The translations under genes were made by a program, and so were the position numbers. From CBDCWA01 sp965223255 (lineage in GTDB: Bacteria; Pseudomonadota; Alphaproteobacteria; Rhizobiales; Hyphomicrobiaceae): 64,000 bases of DNA. The stretch is from assembly GCA_965223255.1 (NCBI GenBank), contig CBDCWA010000004.1, positions 2,232,001 through 2,296,000 of the forward strand, written 5' to 3'. Below the pieces are notes generated by a model. It was not told the origin of the DNA and ran no database searches. It worked only from the letters and a program-made list of their open reading frames with translations. The stretch's first letter is position 1; each line of letters starts with the position of its first letter. Below, piece after piece: positions 16,408-26,510 of the stretch.

Positions 16408-17064
16408 CTAACCGATGCTCTGGCCGGTCTTAGCCCAATCGGCAAGAAACTGCTCAAGTCCTTTGTCGGTCAGCGGGTGCCTGACCAATGCGTTGATGGT
16501 CGCCGGCGGGATCGTTGCGACATCGGCACCGACGAGAGCGGCCTGTTTGACGTGATTGACCGTTCGGATTGAGGCGGCGAGGATTTCCGTTGAGAACGAG
16601 GGATAATTGTCAAAGATGCGGCGAATCTCAGCAATCAATTCCATCCCATCGAGGCCGATATCGTCCAGCCGGCCAATAAACGGCGACACGAAGGTTGCCC
16701 CCGCCTTGGCGGCCAACAGCGCCTGATTGGCACTAAAGCATAGCGTCACGTTGACCATGGTCCCCTCATCGACCAGGGTTCGGCAGGCTTTGAGCCCGTC
16801 GAGGGTCATCGGCACTTTTATCGCTACGTTTGCCGCGATCTTTGCGAGCACCCGCCCTTCATTCAGCATGCCTTCGGCATCGACGGCGGCGACCTCGGCA
16901 CTCACAGGTCCGGACACGATATCGCAGATTTCGGCGATGGTTTCTTTGAAGTCACGCCCGGTCTTGGCGATCAGCGAGGGATTAGTCGTCACCCCGTCCA
17001 ACAGCCCGGAAGCAGCAAGCTCGCGGATCTCGGAAACGTCTGCAGTGTCGACAAAGAACTTCAT
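16408..17064 (-). CDS. tal: Transaldolase (small, FSA/TalC-type)
   Basis: A 218-residue TIM-barrel transaldolase of the short TalC/fructose-6-phosphate aldolase group, acting in the non-oxidative pentose phosphate pathway. It starts MKFFVDTADVSEIRELAASG; an in-frame ATG 33 bases upstream would add an unconserved extension. The motifs DGVTTNPSLIAKTG, NVAIKVPMT with the Schiff-base Lys, and TFVSPFIGRLDDIG are intact. It is next to and divergent from priA, a common alphaproteobacterial arrangement. Confidence 0.93.
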   Translation of the reverse strand: MKFFVDTADVSEIRELAASGLLDGVTTNPSLIAKTGRDFKETIAEICDIVSGPVSAEVAAVDAEGMLNEGRVLAKIAANVAIKVPMTLDGLKACRTLVDEGTMVNVTLCFSANQALLAAKAGATFVSPFIGRLDDIGLDGMELIAEIRRIFDNYPSFSTEILAASIRTVNHVKQAALVGADVATIPPATINALVRHPLTDKGLEQFLADWAKTGQSIG

Positions 17065-17172
17065 CGGCTCATCCCTTTTTGCCCTCGCCTCGCCCAAGGA
17101 AAACTTTATGCTGGCATATTGATTCGCGGTTTTAGTCTTAAGATATCGCTCTTGAACAGTCTAATCGACATA

Positions 17173-19368
17173 ATGGGCCCGCAGGCCAATTCCGAGGTCC
17201 GTGTACCCGTTTTGCTACCCGTAGCGCTCGAGCAAACATACGATTACCTGATCGGCGCGGCAAACGGGCTGGCGCCGGGAGACTTTGTGATCGTACCATT
17301 TGGTGCCCAAACGCGGATCGGCGTTGTGTGGGATCGGTCGATTGGGCCTGAAACATCGCTCGATCCGGCAAAACTGAAGACCGTAGCGGAGCGCCTGGAG
17401 ACACCCGCCCTGCCAATTGCTTCGATGCGCTTTGCTGAATGGGTGTCGGGCTATACGCTGGCACCACTCGGCATGGTCCTGCGCATGATGATGTCGGCAA
17501 AGGCTGCATTTGAGCCGACTAAACCGCGCTTTGGTGTCAGACTGGCGGAAACCGCCGACGATCCACCCCGCCTAACACCGGCCCGCCTCAGAGCGATCGA
17601 AATTGCCGAAGACGGGTTGATCAGAGCCAAGTCCGCTCTGGCCAATGAAGCCGGCTGCACTACCGGTGTCATAGACGGCTTGGTAAAGGCCGGCACTCTT
17701 GTCGAAGTCGCGATTCCACCGAGCCGATTTTCACGCCCCGATCCAAACCATGCGACTGTCCAATTCACACCAGCACAAGACCAAGCGGTACTTACGCTCA
17801 AATCAGCCATAGCGCAGGAGGGGTACTCAGCGACTTTACTTGATGGCGTGACAGGGTCGGGCAAAACCGAGGTCTATTTCGAAGCTGTTGCGGCGGCCTT
17901 GGAAAAAGATCGCCAGGTTTTGATCATGTTGCCCGAAATTGCACTCACCAGCCAATTCATGGATCGCTTTAAGGCGCGTTTCGGTGTGCCGCCTGTCGAG
18001 TGGCACTCGGCGCTGTCAGGGCGCGAGCGCGGGCGGATATGGTGCGCGATCGCGACGGGCGAGGCCCGTGTCGTTGTCGGTGCGCGCTCGGCACTTTTTC
18101 TGCCCTATCCAGACCTCGGCTTGATCGTTGTCGATGAAGAGCATGATCAGGGCTTCAAGCAGGAAGACCGGGTCCATTATCAAGCCCGCGACATGGCTGT
18201 GGTGCGGGCCCATCTTGGTGATTTCCCGGTCTTGTTAGCCTCCGCGACACCTTCGGTTGAGAGCCATGTGAACGCACGCACGGGTCGCTACCGCCATCTC
18301 GTTTTGCCCGGCCGGTTCTCGGGCACCGAATTGCCGGACGTTTCCCCCATAGACATGCGCATTGACCCACCGGAAAAAGGCATGTGGCTGTCGCCAGTCT
18401 TGGTGTCGGCCGTTGCCGACACATTGGCCGAAGGCCGTCAGGCGCTATTGTTCTTGAACCGGCGCGGCTATGCGCCGTTGACGTTGTGCCGCAATTGCGG
18501 TTATCGCGTCGAATGCCCGCAATGCACGGCCTGGCTGGTCGAGCACCGCTTTCGTCGGCGTCTATGCTGTCATCATTGCGGGTTTTCCCTGCCCATACCC
18601 GAGAAGTGCCCGAAATGCTCCGAGGAAGGTGCGCTGGCCAATTGCGGCCCGGGTGTCGAGCGTATCGCAGAGGAGGTGGCCGAGCGATTTCCTGAGGCCA
18701 ATACCGTCATTTTATCGAGCGACCTCGTCCCAGGCCTGCCTGAAATGCGTAGCCTGATCACCGAGATTGAAAGCGGCGCTGCCGATATCATCATTGGCAC
18801 GCAAATCGTCGCCAAGGGCCATCATTTTCCGGGATTGGCAACTGTTGGCATTGTCGATGGCGATCTGGGTCTCGGCCAAGCCGATCCGCGCGCTGCCGAG
18901 CGTACATTTCAGCTGCTGCACCAGGTAACCGGACGCGCCGGGCGAGAAGCAATTCGCGGCCTAGGCTTGGTACAAACCCACATGCCTGAGCACCCGGTGA
19001 TGCAGGCGATCATTTCCGGCGATCGCGACGCCTTTATCGAACGCGAAATAGCACAGCGCCAGTCGGCATTGTTGCCGCCCTACGGCCGCCTGGCCGCGAT
19101 CATTGTCTCCGCGCGCGACAAGCAATTGGCTGAGACGGTGATCCAGGATGTTGCGCGGCGCGCGCCGTCAGCTGAGCGCATTGCCGTTCTAGGACCGGCT
19201 GAGGCACCGATCGCGATCGTACGAGGCCGTCACCGCTGGCGATTACTGGTCAAAGCGCCGCGCGAACTTGATCTGCAGGCCTACATGCGCGCCTGGCTTG
19301 GTCAAATTCCCGCGATCAAGGGTGATATCCGCCTGACCGTAGACATAGATCCATATAGTTTTTTGTAG
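17173..19368 (+). CDS. priA: Primosomal protein N' (replication restart helicase)
   Basis: A 3'-5' DNA helicase that reloads the replisome at stalled forks. The N-terminal 3'-DNA-binding domain (LLPVALEQTYDYLI) is followed by a superfamily 2 helicase core with Walker A GVTGSGKTEVY, DEEH box, and motif III SATPSVES. The two-zinc insert with eight Cys (LCRNCGYRVECPQC, LCCHHCG, CPKCSEEG) and motif V-VI region IGTQIVAKGHHFPG / QVTGRAGR are intact. Start chosen at the ATG at 17173, giving 731 residues; an upstream ATG at 17119 is also open. Normal length. Confidence 0.96.
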   Translation: MGPQANSEVRVPVLLPVALEQTYDYLIGAANGLAPGDFVIVPFGAQTRIGVVWDRSIGPETSLDPAKLKTVAERLETPALPIASMRFAEWVSGYTLAPLGMVLRMMMSAKAAFEPTKPRFGVRLAETADDPPRLTPARLRAIEIAEDGLIRAKSALANEAGCTTGVIDGLVKAGTLVEVAIPPSRFSRPDPNHATVQFTPAQDQAVLTLKSAIAQEGYSATLLDGVTGSGKTEVYFEAVAAALEKDRQVLIMLPEIALTSQFMDRFKARFGVPPVEWHSALSGRERGRIWCAIATGEARVVVGARSALFLPYPDLGLIVVDEEHDQGFKQEDRVHYQARDMAVVRAHLGDFPVLLASATPSVESHVNARTGRYRHLVLPGRFSGTELPDVSPIDMRIDPPEKGMWLSPVLVSAVADTLAEGRQALLFLNRRGYAPLTLCRNCGYRVECPQCTAWLVEHRFRRRLCCHHCGFSLPIPEKCPKCSEEGALANCGPGVERIAEEVAERFPEANTVILSSDLVPGLPEMRSLITEIESGAADIIIGTQIVAKGHHFPGLATVGIVDGDLGLGQADPRAAERTFQLLHQVTGRAGREAIRGLGLVQTHMPEHPVMQAIISGDRDAFIEREIAQRQSALLPPYGRLAAIIVSARDKQLAETVIQDVARRAPSAERIAVLGPAEAPIAIVRGRHRWRLLVKAPRELDLQAYMRAWLGQIPAIKGDIRLTVDIDPYSFL

Positions 19369-19415
19369 AGCGCAATAGCCTGTGCCCGAATAGGATCTAA
19401 GCAAGAGGTCGCAAT

Positions 19416-20660
19416 ATGCCCGCTTCAACCATCCCGACAACATTCTCCGGCAGCCGCGGTGAGACACTGGCAGCGGCCTTGGATCTGCCTGCCGGCGACG
19501 TAAAGGCTTACGCATTGTTTGCCCATTGCTTTACCTGCTCCAAGGACATATTGGCGGCAAAACGCGTGGCCACCGGTCTGGCCCAGCTTGGCATCGCGGT
19601 TCTGCGCTTCGACTTTACCGGCCTCGGCCGGTCGGACGGCGATTTTGCCGAGACCAATTTTTCATCCAATGTCGAAGACCTGGTGTTGGCTGCAAACCAT
19701 TTGCGCAAGAACTTTTCAGCACCCGCGATTCTGATTGGCCATTCGCTTGGCGGAGCCGCAGTGTTGGCGGCAGCGGATGCCATACCGGAAGCCCGCGCGG
19801 TCGTGACGATTGGAGCACCGGCCGATGTCTCCCATGTATTGCACAACTTTGGCGCATCGCTTGAAAAGATAAAGAAGGACGGCGAGGCGGAGGTCACGCT
19901 TGCCGGCCGCCAATTCAAGATCAGCAACCAGTTTGTAGAGGATGCTCAAGAACAACGTGTCGCCGACAGGGTGGCCGGGCTCGCTAGGGCCTTGTTGGTC
20001 ATGCACGCGCCGCGCGACGACATCGTAGGAATAGAAAACGCCTCAAAAATATTTCTAGCCGCCAAGCATCCAAAAAGCTTTGTCACGCTCGACGACGCAG
20101 ATCATTTGCTTTCTAAGCCGACTGACGGGAATTATGCTGCTGGTGTCATTGCTGCGTGGGTCCAACGATATCTGCCATCGCAGCCATCCGGAGCAGCAGA
20201 TGCAAATACACGCACCGACGATGCGGTGACGATCCGCGAGACGGGCCTTGGCAAATTTCAAAACACCGTCAACGCGGGTCGCCACAATCTCCTGGCAGAC
20301 GAACCGGCAGCGGTCGGCGGTCTCGACAGCGGCCCGACCCCTTATGATTTTATATCGATTGCGCTGGGGACCTGCACATCGATGACGCTCAGGGTGTATG
20401 CCGCCCACAAAAAGCTGGACCTGGGTCGGATTTCTGTCGAAGTGCGCCACGGCAAGGTCGCCGCAGACCATTGTGACGATTGCACCAGCGTGGCCGAAGG
20501 CCGCACGGGCAAGATCGATCGCTTTGAGCGGATAATCCACGTCGAAGGCTTGGAGGACAAAGCCTTGCACGACAAACTTCTCGAAATTGCCGACAAATGT
20601 CCGGTGCATCGAACCTTGGAATCAAGCTCGGCGATCGTCACCCGCATTGCCGAGGCGTGA
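19416..20660 (+). CDS. Alpha/beta hydrolase fused to an OsmC-like domain
   Basis: A 414-residue two-domain protein. Residues about 15-255 form an alpha/beta hydrolase with nucleophile elbow GHSLGG and a catalytic His in DDADHLL. Residues about 265-414 are an OsmC-type domain with Cys in ALGTCTSMTLR and a second Cys in KCPVHRTLESS, the redox/peroxidatic pair that reduces organic hydroperoxides. Such hydrolase-OsmC fusions are known in proteobacteria, but their substrate is not well defined; a two-step action on an esterified or lipid-type substrate is an inference. An AGAGG ribosome-binding site precedes the ATG. It follows priA by 47 bases. Confidence 0.88.
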   Translation: MPASTIPTTFSGSRGETLAAALDLPAGDVKAYALFAHCFTCSKDILAAKRVATGLAQLGIAVLRFDFTGLGRSDGDFAETNFSSNVEDLVLAANHLRKNFSAPAILIGHSLGGAAVLAAADAIPEARAVVTIGAPADVSHVLHNFGASLEKIKKDGEAEVTLAGRQFKISNQFVEDAQEQRVADRVAGLARALLVMHAPRDDIVGIENASKIFLAAKHPKSFVTLDDADHLLSKPTDGNYAAGVIAAWVQRYLPSQPSGAADANTRTDDAVTIRETGLGKFQNTVNAGRHNLLADEPAAVGGLDSGPTPYDFISIALGTCTSMTLRVYAAHKKLDLGRISVEVRHGKVAADHCDDCTSVAEGRTGKIDRFERIIHVEGLEDKALHDKLLEIADKCPVHRTLESSSAIVTRIAEA

Positions 20661-20781
20661 GAGTTTGTTTAACAAACAAACGGGCTACATACGTCTATCG
20701 GGTTGAGGTCGCGCGCCAGCCCCCCGGCTCTCCCATCAGCAGCGAGCTTTGCCATGACACGCGAGGCAGCACGGAAAATCG

Positions 20782-21696
20782 ATGTCACAACACCGCATTG
20801 CGGATATGGGCTCGCCATCGGGCCCGAGCGTCATAGACTATGGCTTATTATTCGTGATCTCGGCGATCTGGGGATCAAGTTTTCTATTCATTAAAATCGG
20901 CGTTCAAGAAATCACCGCAGCGCCCTTCACGACGGTACGCTTAGTGATCGCAGCCGTTCTGATGTGCGCGATCGCCGCCGCCTATGGAGAGCGGTTTCTG
21001 AGGTGGGACCTGCCGTGGGGTATGATTTGGCTTTCAGGCCTATTTGGCAATGCCCTCCCATTCATTCTGATCGGCTGGGGCGAAGAGCGCATAGACAGTG
21101 GATTGGCCGCTATCCTGATGGCGATCGCACCGCTGGCGACCGTTGTTCTTGCTCACTTTGCTACCCGCGACGACAGGATGACAACCGGCAAAGCGATTGG
21201 CGTCGCGCTTGGGATTTTCGGGCTCATCGTGCTGATGGGCCCGGACAAGCTTGCCAGCATTGGCGATGAGACGGTGCGCCAGCTTGCGGTCGCTGCGGCT
21301 GCGTTGGGCTACGGCGTCAATGTTCTTATTACCCGCGAAATTCAGAAATCCGATATATCACCGACGACCTTGGTGACCGGTGTCTTGATTACTGCCGCAG
21401 TGATCATGGTGGCTATTCAGCTGGCATTCTTTCCATGGTCGGAATTTCATGTCACGGCGCCCTCGCTTGCCTCTGCCGCCACGATGGCGGTTTTCCACAC
21501 CGCAGTTGCTACCCTGCTCATGTTTAAATTGGTGGCGCGCCAGGGACCGTCATTCTTCGCTCAGGTGAACTTCTTGGTGCCAATCTTTGGCGTACTTTGG
21601 GGCCTGCTGATCCTCGCAGAACGCCCAGGATGGCGTGCCTTTGCCGCTTTGGCCCTGATCCTGATTGGCATGGCGGTTGCGCGTCGACGTATCTGA
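20782..21696 (+). CDS. EamA/DMT-superfamily transporter
   Basis: A 304-residue membrane protein with about ten hydrophobic segments and two internally related EamA domains, as in drug/metabolite exporters. The start VIDYGLLFVISAIWGSSFLFIKIGV and the repeat-typical WGEERIDSGLAAILMAIAPL are characteristic. Substrate cannot be inferred. It stands 120 bases after the hydrolase-OsmC gene and 225 bases before the ATP synthase operon. Confidence 0.87.
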   Translation: MSQHRIADMGSPSGPSVIDYGLLFVISAIWGSSFLFIKIGVQEITAAPFTTVRLVIAAVLMCAIAAAYGERFLRWDLPWGMIWLSGLFGNALPFILIGWGEERIDSGLAAILMAIAPLATVVLAHFATRDDRMTTGKAIGVALGIFGLIVLMGPDKLASIGDETVRQLAVAAAALGYGVNVLITREIQKSDISPTTLVTGVLITAAVIMVAIQLAFFPWSEFHVTAPSLASAATMAVFHTAVATLLMFKLVARQGPSFFAQVNFLVPIFGVLWGLLILAERPGWRAFAALALILIGMAVARRRI

Positions 21697-21921
21697 TTTG
21701 GCGTTCGCCCCGCTTTCCGGCACAATATGTGTGAAAATGCGGCATTCTGTGCGGTCGTGGCGGGTTGATGGGGCGCTAAACGCGTGATAAATCACCCCCG
21801 GCTTCCCTACGGGAAAGGGAGCCCTGCGGCTTATCCCGAAAGTCTATATTTCGTTTGTCCAGCCGTCTGCCGCGGGCGGTGGATTTGGCTCCCAACCCTC
21901 AAGCGCACGAGAGCGTTCAAC

Positions 21922-22482
21922 GTGGCGACTGATGACCCTATCATGGCCAGCGTGGCTGGCCGGTACGCGTCGGCCCTATTTGAGCTGGCAAGCGAGCAAA
22001 GCCTGACATCTGAGGTCGAACAGGACCTTGCCGCGTTTCAGGCACTCATTGACGAATCTGATGATTTAAAGCGTTTAGTGCGCAGCCCGGTGTTTTCCGC
22101 CGACGAGCAATCGAAGGCAATGACGGCGATCGTCGAGAAGGTGGGCTTTCGTCAACTGACAGCGAACTTTTTGAAATTGATTGCCCGCAATCGTCGCCTG
22201 TTTGCACTGGCAGACGTCATTCGTTGTTATCGCGACTTGGCGGCCAAGGCACGCGGAGAAGTTCAGGCCGACGTGGCGAGCGCTGCACCATTGACGGAGG
22301 CACAACTTGCCGCCTTGAGTGATACGCTCAAGGAAGCCGTCGGCGCGCAGGTCCGCGTAAATACCCGCGTCGATCCGGAACTGATTGGCGGCCTGATTGT
22401 CAAAGTCGGCAGCCGAATGATCGATAGCTCGCTTGCAACCAAACTCATTAGTCTCAAGACACGCATGAAAGAGGCCCACTGA
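21922..22482 (+). CDS. atpH: ATP synthase F1 delta subunit
   Basis: The delta subunit (OSCP homologue) of F1, connecting the alpha3beta3 head to the peripheral stalk. The start is set at GTG 21922, giving 186 residues and VATDDPIMASVAGRYASALFE, the usual alphaproteobacterial length; ATG at 21943 is the alternative. The C-terminal VRVNTRVDPELIGGLIVKVGSRMID motif is typical. Its stop overlaps the atpA start (TGATG), showing coupling. In the gap upstream (21697-21921), TTCCC and GGGAA form a short hairpin. Confidence 0.93.
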   Translation: MATDDPIMASVAGRYASALFELASEQSLTSEVEQDLAAFQALIDESDDLKRLVRSPVFSADEQSKAMTAIVEKVGFRQLTANFLKLIARNRRLFALADVIRCYRDLAAKARGEVQADVASAAPLTEAQLAALSDTLKEAVGAQVRVNTRVDPELIGGLIVKVGSRMIDSSLATKLISLKTRMKEAH

Positions 22483-24014
22483 TGGAAATCCGCGCTGCAG
22501 AGATCTCCTCGATACTCAAGGAGCAGATCGCCAACTTTGGCCAGGAGGCCGAGGTTTCAGAGATAGGCCAGGTGTTATCCGTCGGTGACGGCATCGCCCG
22601 GGTTTATGGCCTCGACAACGTACAGGCCGGTGAAATGGTCGAATTCCCGGGCGGCGTTCGCGGCATGGCCTTGAATTTGGAAGCCGACAATGTTGGCGTC
22701 GTGATCTTCGGCGACGACCGGGGCATCAAGGAAGGTGATACGGTCAAGCGAACGGGCGCCATTGTGGAGGTGCCGGTCGGCAAAGGACTTCTTGGCCGCG
22801 TTGTCGACGCGCTGGGCAACCCGATTGATGGCAAAGGGCCGATCACCGCTGCCGAACAGCGCCGTGTCGACGTAAAGGCGCCCGGAATTTTGCCGCGCAA
22901 GTCGGTGCATGAACCTATGGCGACCGGCCTTAAGGCCATTGATGCCCTGATCCCCATCGGCCGCGGCCAGCGTGAACTGATCATCGGCGACCGTCAAACC
23001 GGCAAGACCGCGATCATCCTCGATACCTTCCTCAATCAAAAGCCGCTCAATGAAGGCGATGACGAAAAAGCCAAGCTTTATTGCATCTATGTTGCCGTCG
23101 GCCAAAAACGGTCAACCGTTGCCCAGTTCGTAAAGGCACTTGAAGAGCGCGGCGCGCTTGCCTATTCCGTTGTCGTTGCTGCGACGGCTTCCGATGCCGC
23201 GCCGATGCAGTTTTTGGCGCCGTTTGCCGGTTGTTCGATCGGCGAATACTTTCGCGATAACGGCATGCATTCCGTGATCGCCTATGACGACTTGTCCAAG
23301 CAGGCCGTCGCCTATCGCCAAATGTCATTATTGCTGCGCCGTCCACCAGGCCGCGAAGCCTTCCCGGGGGACGTTTTTTATCTCCATTCACGGCTGTTGG
23401 AGCGGGCGGCCAAGCTAAATGAAACCGAGGGCGCCGGCTCTCTGACGGCACTCCCCGTCATCGAAACTCAGGCCAATGACGTTTCGGCCTATATTCCAAC
23501 CAACGTCATTTCGATTACGGATGGCCAGATCTTCTTGGAGACCGATCTGTTCTATCAGGGCATTCGCCCGGCCGTAAACGTTGGCTTATCGGTGTCGCGG
23601 GTTGGATCTGCGGCCCAGACCAAGGCGATGAAGCAGGTTGCCGGCAAGATCAAAGGTGAGCTTGCGCAATACCGCGAGATGGCGGCCTTTGCGCAGTTTG
23701 GTTCAGACTTGGACGCGGCAACTCAAGCCCTGCTCGCACGTGGTGCCCGCCTGACGGAGCTTTTGAAGCAGCCGCAATTCTCGCCACTGAAAATGGAAGA
23801 GCAGGTGTGTGTGATTTTCGCCGGCACACGCGGTTATCTCGATGGCATTGATGTCAATCAGATCGGTCGGTTCGAGCAGGAACTCTTACGCACAATTCGC
23901 GAGCAGCACGCCACGATCCTGGATTCGATCCGCAATGAGAAAGCGCTGTCGCCGGATACCGAAAAGCAACTCGTCGACGTTTTGGACAAGTTCTCAAAAA
24001 GCTTTGCAGCGTGA
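22482..24014 (+). CDS. atpA: ATP synthase F1 alpha subunit
   Basis: A 510-residue non-catalytic nucleotide-binding subunit of F1. It begins MEIRAAEISSILKEQIANFG, contains Walker A GDRQTGKTAI near residue 170, the alpha-subunit signature PGREAFPGDVFYLHSRLLER, and the conserved Arg in PAVNVGLSVSRVGSAAQ (arginine finger region). Full length for the family. It overlaps atpH by one base. Confidence 0.98.
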   Translation: MEIRAAEISSILKEQIANFGQEAEVSEIGQVLSVGDGIARVYGLDNVQAGEMVEFPGGVRGMALNLEADNVGVVIFGDDRGIKEGDTVKRTGAIVEVPVGKGLLGRVVDALGNPIDGKGPITAAEQRRVDVKAPGILPRKSVHEPMATGLKAIDALIPIGRGQRELIIGDRQTGKTAIILDTFLNQKPLNEGDDEKAKLYCIYVAVGQKRSTVAQFVKALEERGALAYSVVVAATASDAAPMQFLAPFAGCSIGEYFRDNGMHSVIAYDDLSKQAVAYRQMSLLLRRPPGREAFPGDVFYLHSRLLERAAKLNETEGAGSLTALPVIETQANDVSAYIPTNVISITDGQIFLETDLFYQGIRPAVNVGLSVSRVGSAAQTKAMKQVAGKIKGELAQYREMAAFAQFGSDLDAATQALLARGARLTELLKQPQFSPLKMEEQVCVIFAGTRGYLDGIDVNQIGRFEQELLRTIREQHATILDSIRNEKALSPDTEKQLVDVLDKFSKSFAA

Positions 24015-24090
24015 GACGGCACAACCGGCAAGCAGAGCGTAGCAGCGTAACCGAAGTGATGAACAATTATTCTGACAGTGAGGCGCTCGA

Positions 24091-24978
24091 ATGCCGAGCT
24101 TAAAGGATCTGAGAAACCGCATTGCCTCTGTGACGGCGACGCGAAAAATTACCAAGGCGATGCAAATGGTTGCTGCGGCCAAGCTGCGTCGTGCGCAGGA
24201 GGCTGCAACAGCTGCACGGCCCTACGCAGAACGCATGGATCGCATTCTCGCCAACCTTAACGCCCGTGTGGCGTCGCAAGAGGGCGCCTCGCCGTTGTTG
24301 GTCGGCACCGGCAAGGATGATGTGCATTTGCTGGTCATGATGACCGCCGAGCGCGGTCTGTGTGGCGGGTTCAATTCCAACATCGCCAAATTGGTACGCC
24401 AACATGCGCAACTGCTACTGAGTGCCGGTAAGACGGTAAAGATATTGGCGGTGGGCAAGAAGGGTGCCGATAATCTCAGGCGAGGCATGGGGCACTTGAT
24501 TACCGACAGCGTCGATCTACACGGCATTCGCCAGGTCGGATTCGCCAACGCCGAAGAAATAGCCAACAAAGTGACAAGCGAATTTGAAGCCGGCAACTTC
24601 GACGTTTGCACCATCTTCTTTTCCGAATTCCGTTCGGTGATTTCGCAAGTTCCAAAGGCCCTGCAGCTCATTCCGGTCAAGTTGCCCGATGAAGATCATG
24701 ACGATGAGGCCGCTGGCGCTCAGGCCGTTGCCGAGTTTGAGCCAAGCGAAGAAGACATTTTGGATGCCCTTCTCACACGAAACATCACGACCCAGATTTT
24801 TCGCGGACTACTTGAAAACGCTGCCTCCGAACAGGGCGCACGCATGACCGCGATGGACAATGCGACACGCAATGCCGGCGACATGATCGACAAGTTGACG
24901 ATCTCATATAACCGCCAGCGCCAGGCGAATATTACCAAGGAACTGATTGAGATTATATCCGGCGCCGAGGCGCTCTGA
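24091..24978 (+). CDS. atpG: ATP synthase F1 gamma subunit
   Basis: A 295-residue central-stalk subunit whose two terminal helices rotate within the alpha3beta3 ring. N-terminal MPSLKDLRNRIASVTATRKITKAMQMVAAAKLRR and C-terminal AMDNATRNAGDMIDKLTISYNRQRQANITKELIEI are the conserved coiled-coil ends. The usual position between atpA and atpD is kept. Confidence 0.97.
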   Translation: MPSLKDLRNRIASVTATRKITKAMQMVAAAKLRRAQEAATAARPYAERMDRILANLNARVASQEGASPLLVGTGKDDVHLLVMMTAERGLCGGFNSNIAKLVRQHAQLLLSAGKTVKILAVGKKGADNLRRGMGHLITDSVDLHGIRQVGFANAEEIANKVTSEFEAGNFDVCTIFFSEFRSVISQVPKALQLIPVKLPDEDHDDEAAGAQAVAEFEPSEEDILDALLTRNITTQIFRGLLENAASEQGARMTAMDNATRNAGDMIDKLTISYNRQRQANITKELIEIISGAEAL

Positions 24979-25003
24979 TCAAAACCCGATTGAGGAACGA
25001 GCA

Positions 25004-26440
25004 ATGACAACAAATATTGTTGGCCGCATTCGCCAAGTCATGGGTGCCGTCGTCGACGTGCAATTTGACGCGCATTTGCCTAACATCATGAATGCCCTGG
25101 AGACCAAAAATCAGGATACGCGTCTGGTATTGGAAGTCGCTCAGCACCTTGGCGAGAACACGGTGCGGACCATCGCGATGGACTCGACCGAAGGGCTGGT
25201 GCGCGGTCAGGAGGTCAAAGATACAGGCGAGCCGATTGCCGTGCCGGTTGGCGATGCGACTTTGGGCCGGATTATGAATGTCGTGGGCGAACCAGTAGAC
25301 GAAGCCGGCCAGATTCCGGCAGAAGCCAAGCGCCCGATCCACCAGCCAGCACCAGAGTTCATCGAGCAGTCGACGGAATCGGAAATTCTGGTCACGGGAA
25401 TCAAGGTCGTAGATCTTTTGGCACCGTATGCAAAGGGCGGCAAAATTGGGCTTTTCGGCGGTGCCGGCGTCGGCAAGACCGTTTTGATCATGGAGCTCAT
25501 CAACAACGTCGCCAAGGCACACGGCGGCTATTCAGTGTTTGCAGGCGTTGGCGAACGGACCCGAGAGGGCAACGACCTTTACCACGAGATGATCGATTCA
25601 GGCGTCAACAAGAACCCGGCAGAGAATAATGGCTCGACCGTCGGTTCCAAGTGCGCATTGGTGTATGGCCAGATGAATGAGCCGCCGGGCGCCCGTGCCC
25701 GCGTTGGCCTGACCGGTCTCACCGTCGCTGAGTATTTCCGGGATCAAGGCCAGGACGTGCTGTTTTTCGTTGACAACATATTTCGCTTCACCCAGGCAGG
25801 CTCCGAAGTGTCGGCCCTACTGGGCCGCATCCCGTCCGCCGTTGGTTATCAGCCGACGCTAGCGACCGATATGGGTGCGCTGCAGGAACGCATTACCACG
25901 ACTCAAAAAGGCTCGATCACATCCGTGCAGGCGATTTACGTCCCCGCCGACGACTTGACCGACCCCGCGCCGGCCACGTCATTTGCGCATTTGGATGCAA
26001 CGACCGTTTTGAACCGCGCGATCGCAGAAAAGGGTATTTACCCGGCGGTTGACCCTCTGGATTCGACGTCGCGAATGCTGGATCCGCGTGTCTTGGGTGA
26101 TGAGCACTACGAAGTGGCACGGCGTGTGCAGGAAACCTTGCAGCGTTACAAGGCCTTGCAAGACATTATTGCAATTCTAGGGATGGATGAATTGTCGGAA
26201 GACGACAAGATTGCCGTCGCGCGCGCGCGCAAGATCGAGCGCTTCCTGTCGCAGCCCTTCCACGTTGCAGAAGTGTTCACCGGCTCGCCGGGCGTATTTG
26301 TCGATCTCGCCGACACCATCAAGGGTTTCAAGGGCCTGGTTGATGGCGATTATGACCATTTACCCGAACAAGCCTTCTACATGGTTGGAACCATGGACGA
26401 GGCAATAGACAAAGCTGAAAAACTGGCAGAGGCCGCATAA
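25004..26440 (+). CDS. atpD: ATP synthase F1 beta subunit
   Basis: The 478-residue catalytic subunit. Walker A GGAGVGKTVLI lies near residue 153, the catalytic Glu in GVGERTREGNDLY, and the ATPase signature PAVDPLDSTS is present. The start is placed at ATG 25004 (MTTNIVGRIRQVMG), with an upstream GAGGAACGAGCA ribosome-binding site; a longer frame from 24947 overlaps atpG and is not conserved. It is followed, unusually, by an extra gene before atpC. Confidence 0.98.
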   Translation: MTTNIVGRIRQVMGAVVDVQFDAHLPNIMNALETKNQDTRLVLEVAQHLGENTVRTIAMDSTEGLVRGQEVKDTGEPIAVPVGDATLGRIMNVVGEPVDEAGQIPAEAKRPIHQPAPEFIEQSTESEILVTGIKVVDLLAPYAKGGKIGLFGGAGVGKTVLIMELINNVAKAHGGYSVFAGVGERTREGNDLYHEMIDSGVNKNPAENNGSTVGSKCALVYGQMNEPPGARARVGLTGLTVAEYFRDQGQDVLFFVDNIFRFTQAGSEVSALLGRIPSAVGYQPTLATDMGALQERITTTQKGSITSVQAIYVPADDLTDPAPATSFAHLDATTVLNRAIAEKGIYPAVDPLDSTSRMLDPRVLGDEHYEVARRVQETLQRYKALQDIIAILGMDELSEDDKIAVARARKIERFLSQPFHVAEVFTGSPGVFVDLADTIKGFKGLVDGDYDHLPEQAFYMVGTMDEAIDKAEKLAEAA

Positions 26441-26510
26441 CCTTGGCAGGCTCTGGGTTGAGCCGGCAGGCATCTGCCAACCCCCTACCAGTTATGGGAC
26501 ACGCCAAAGC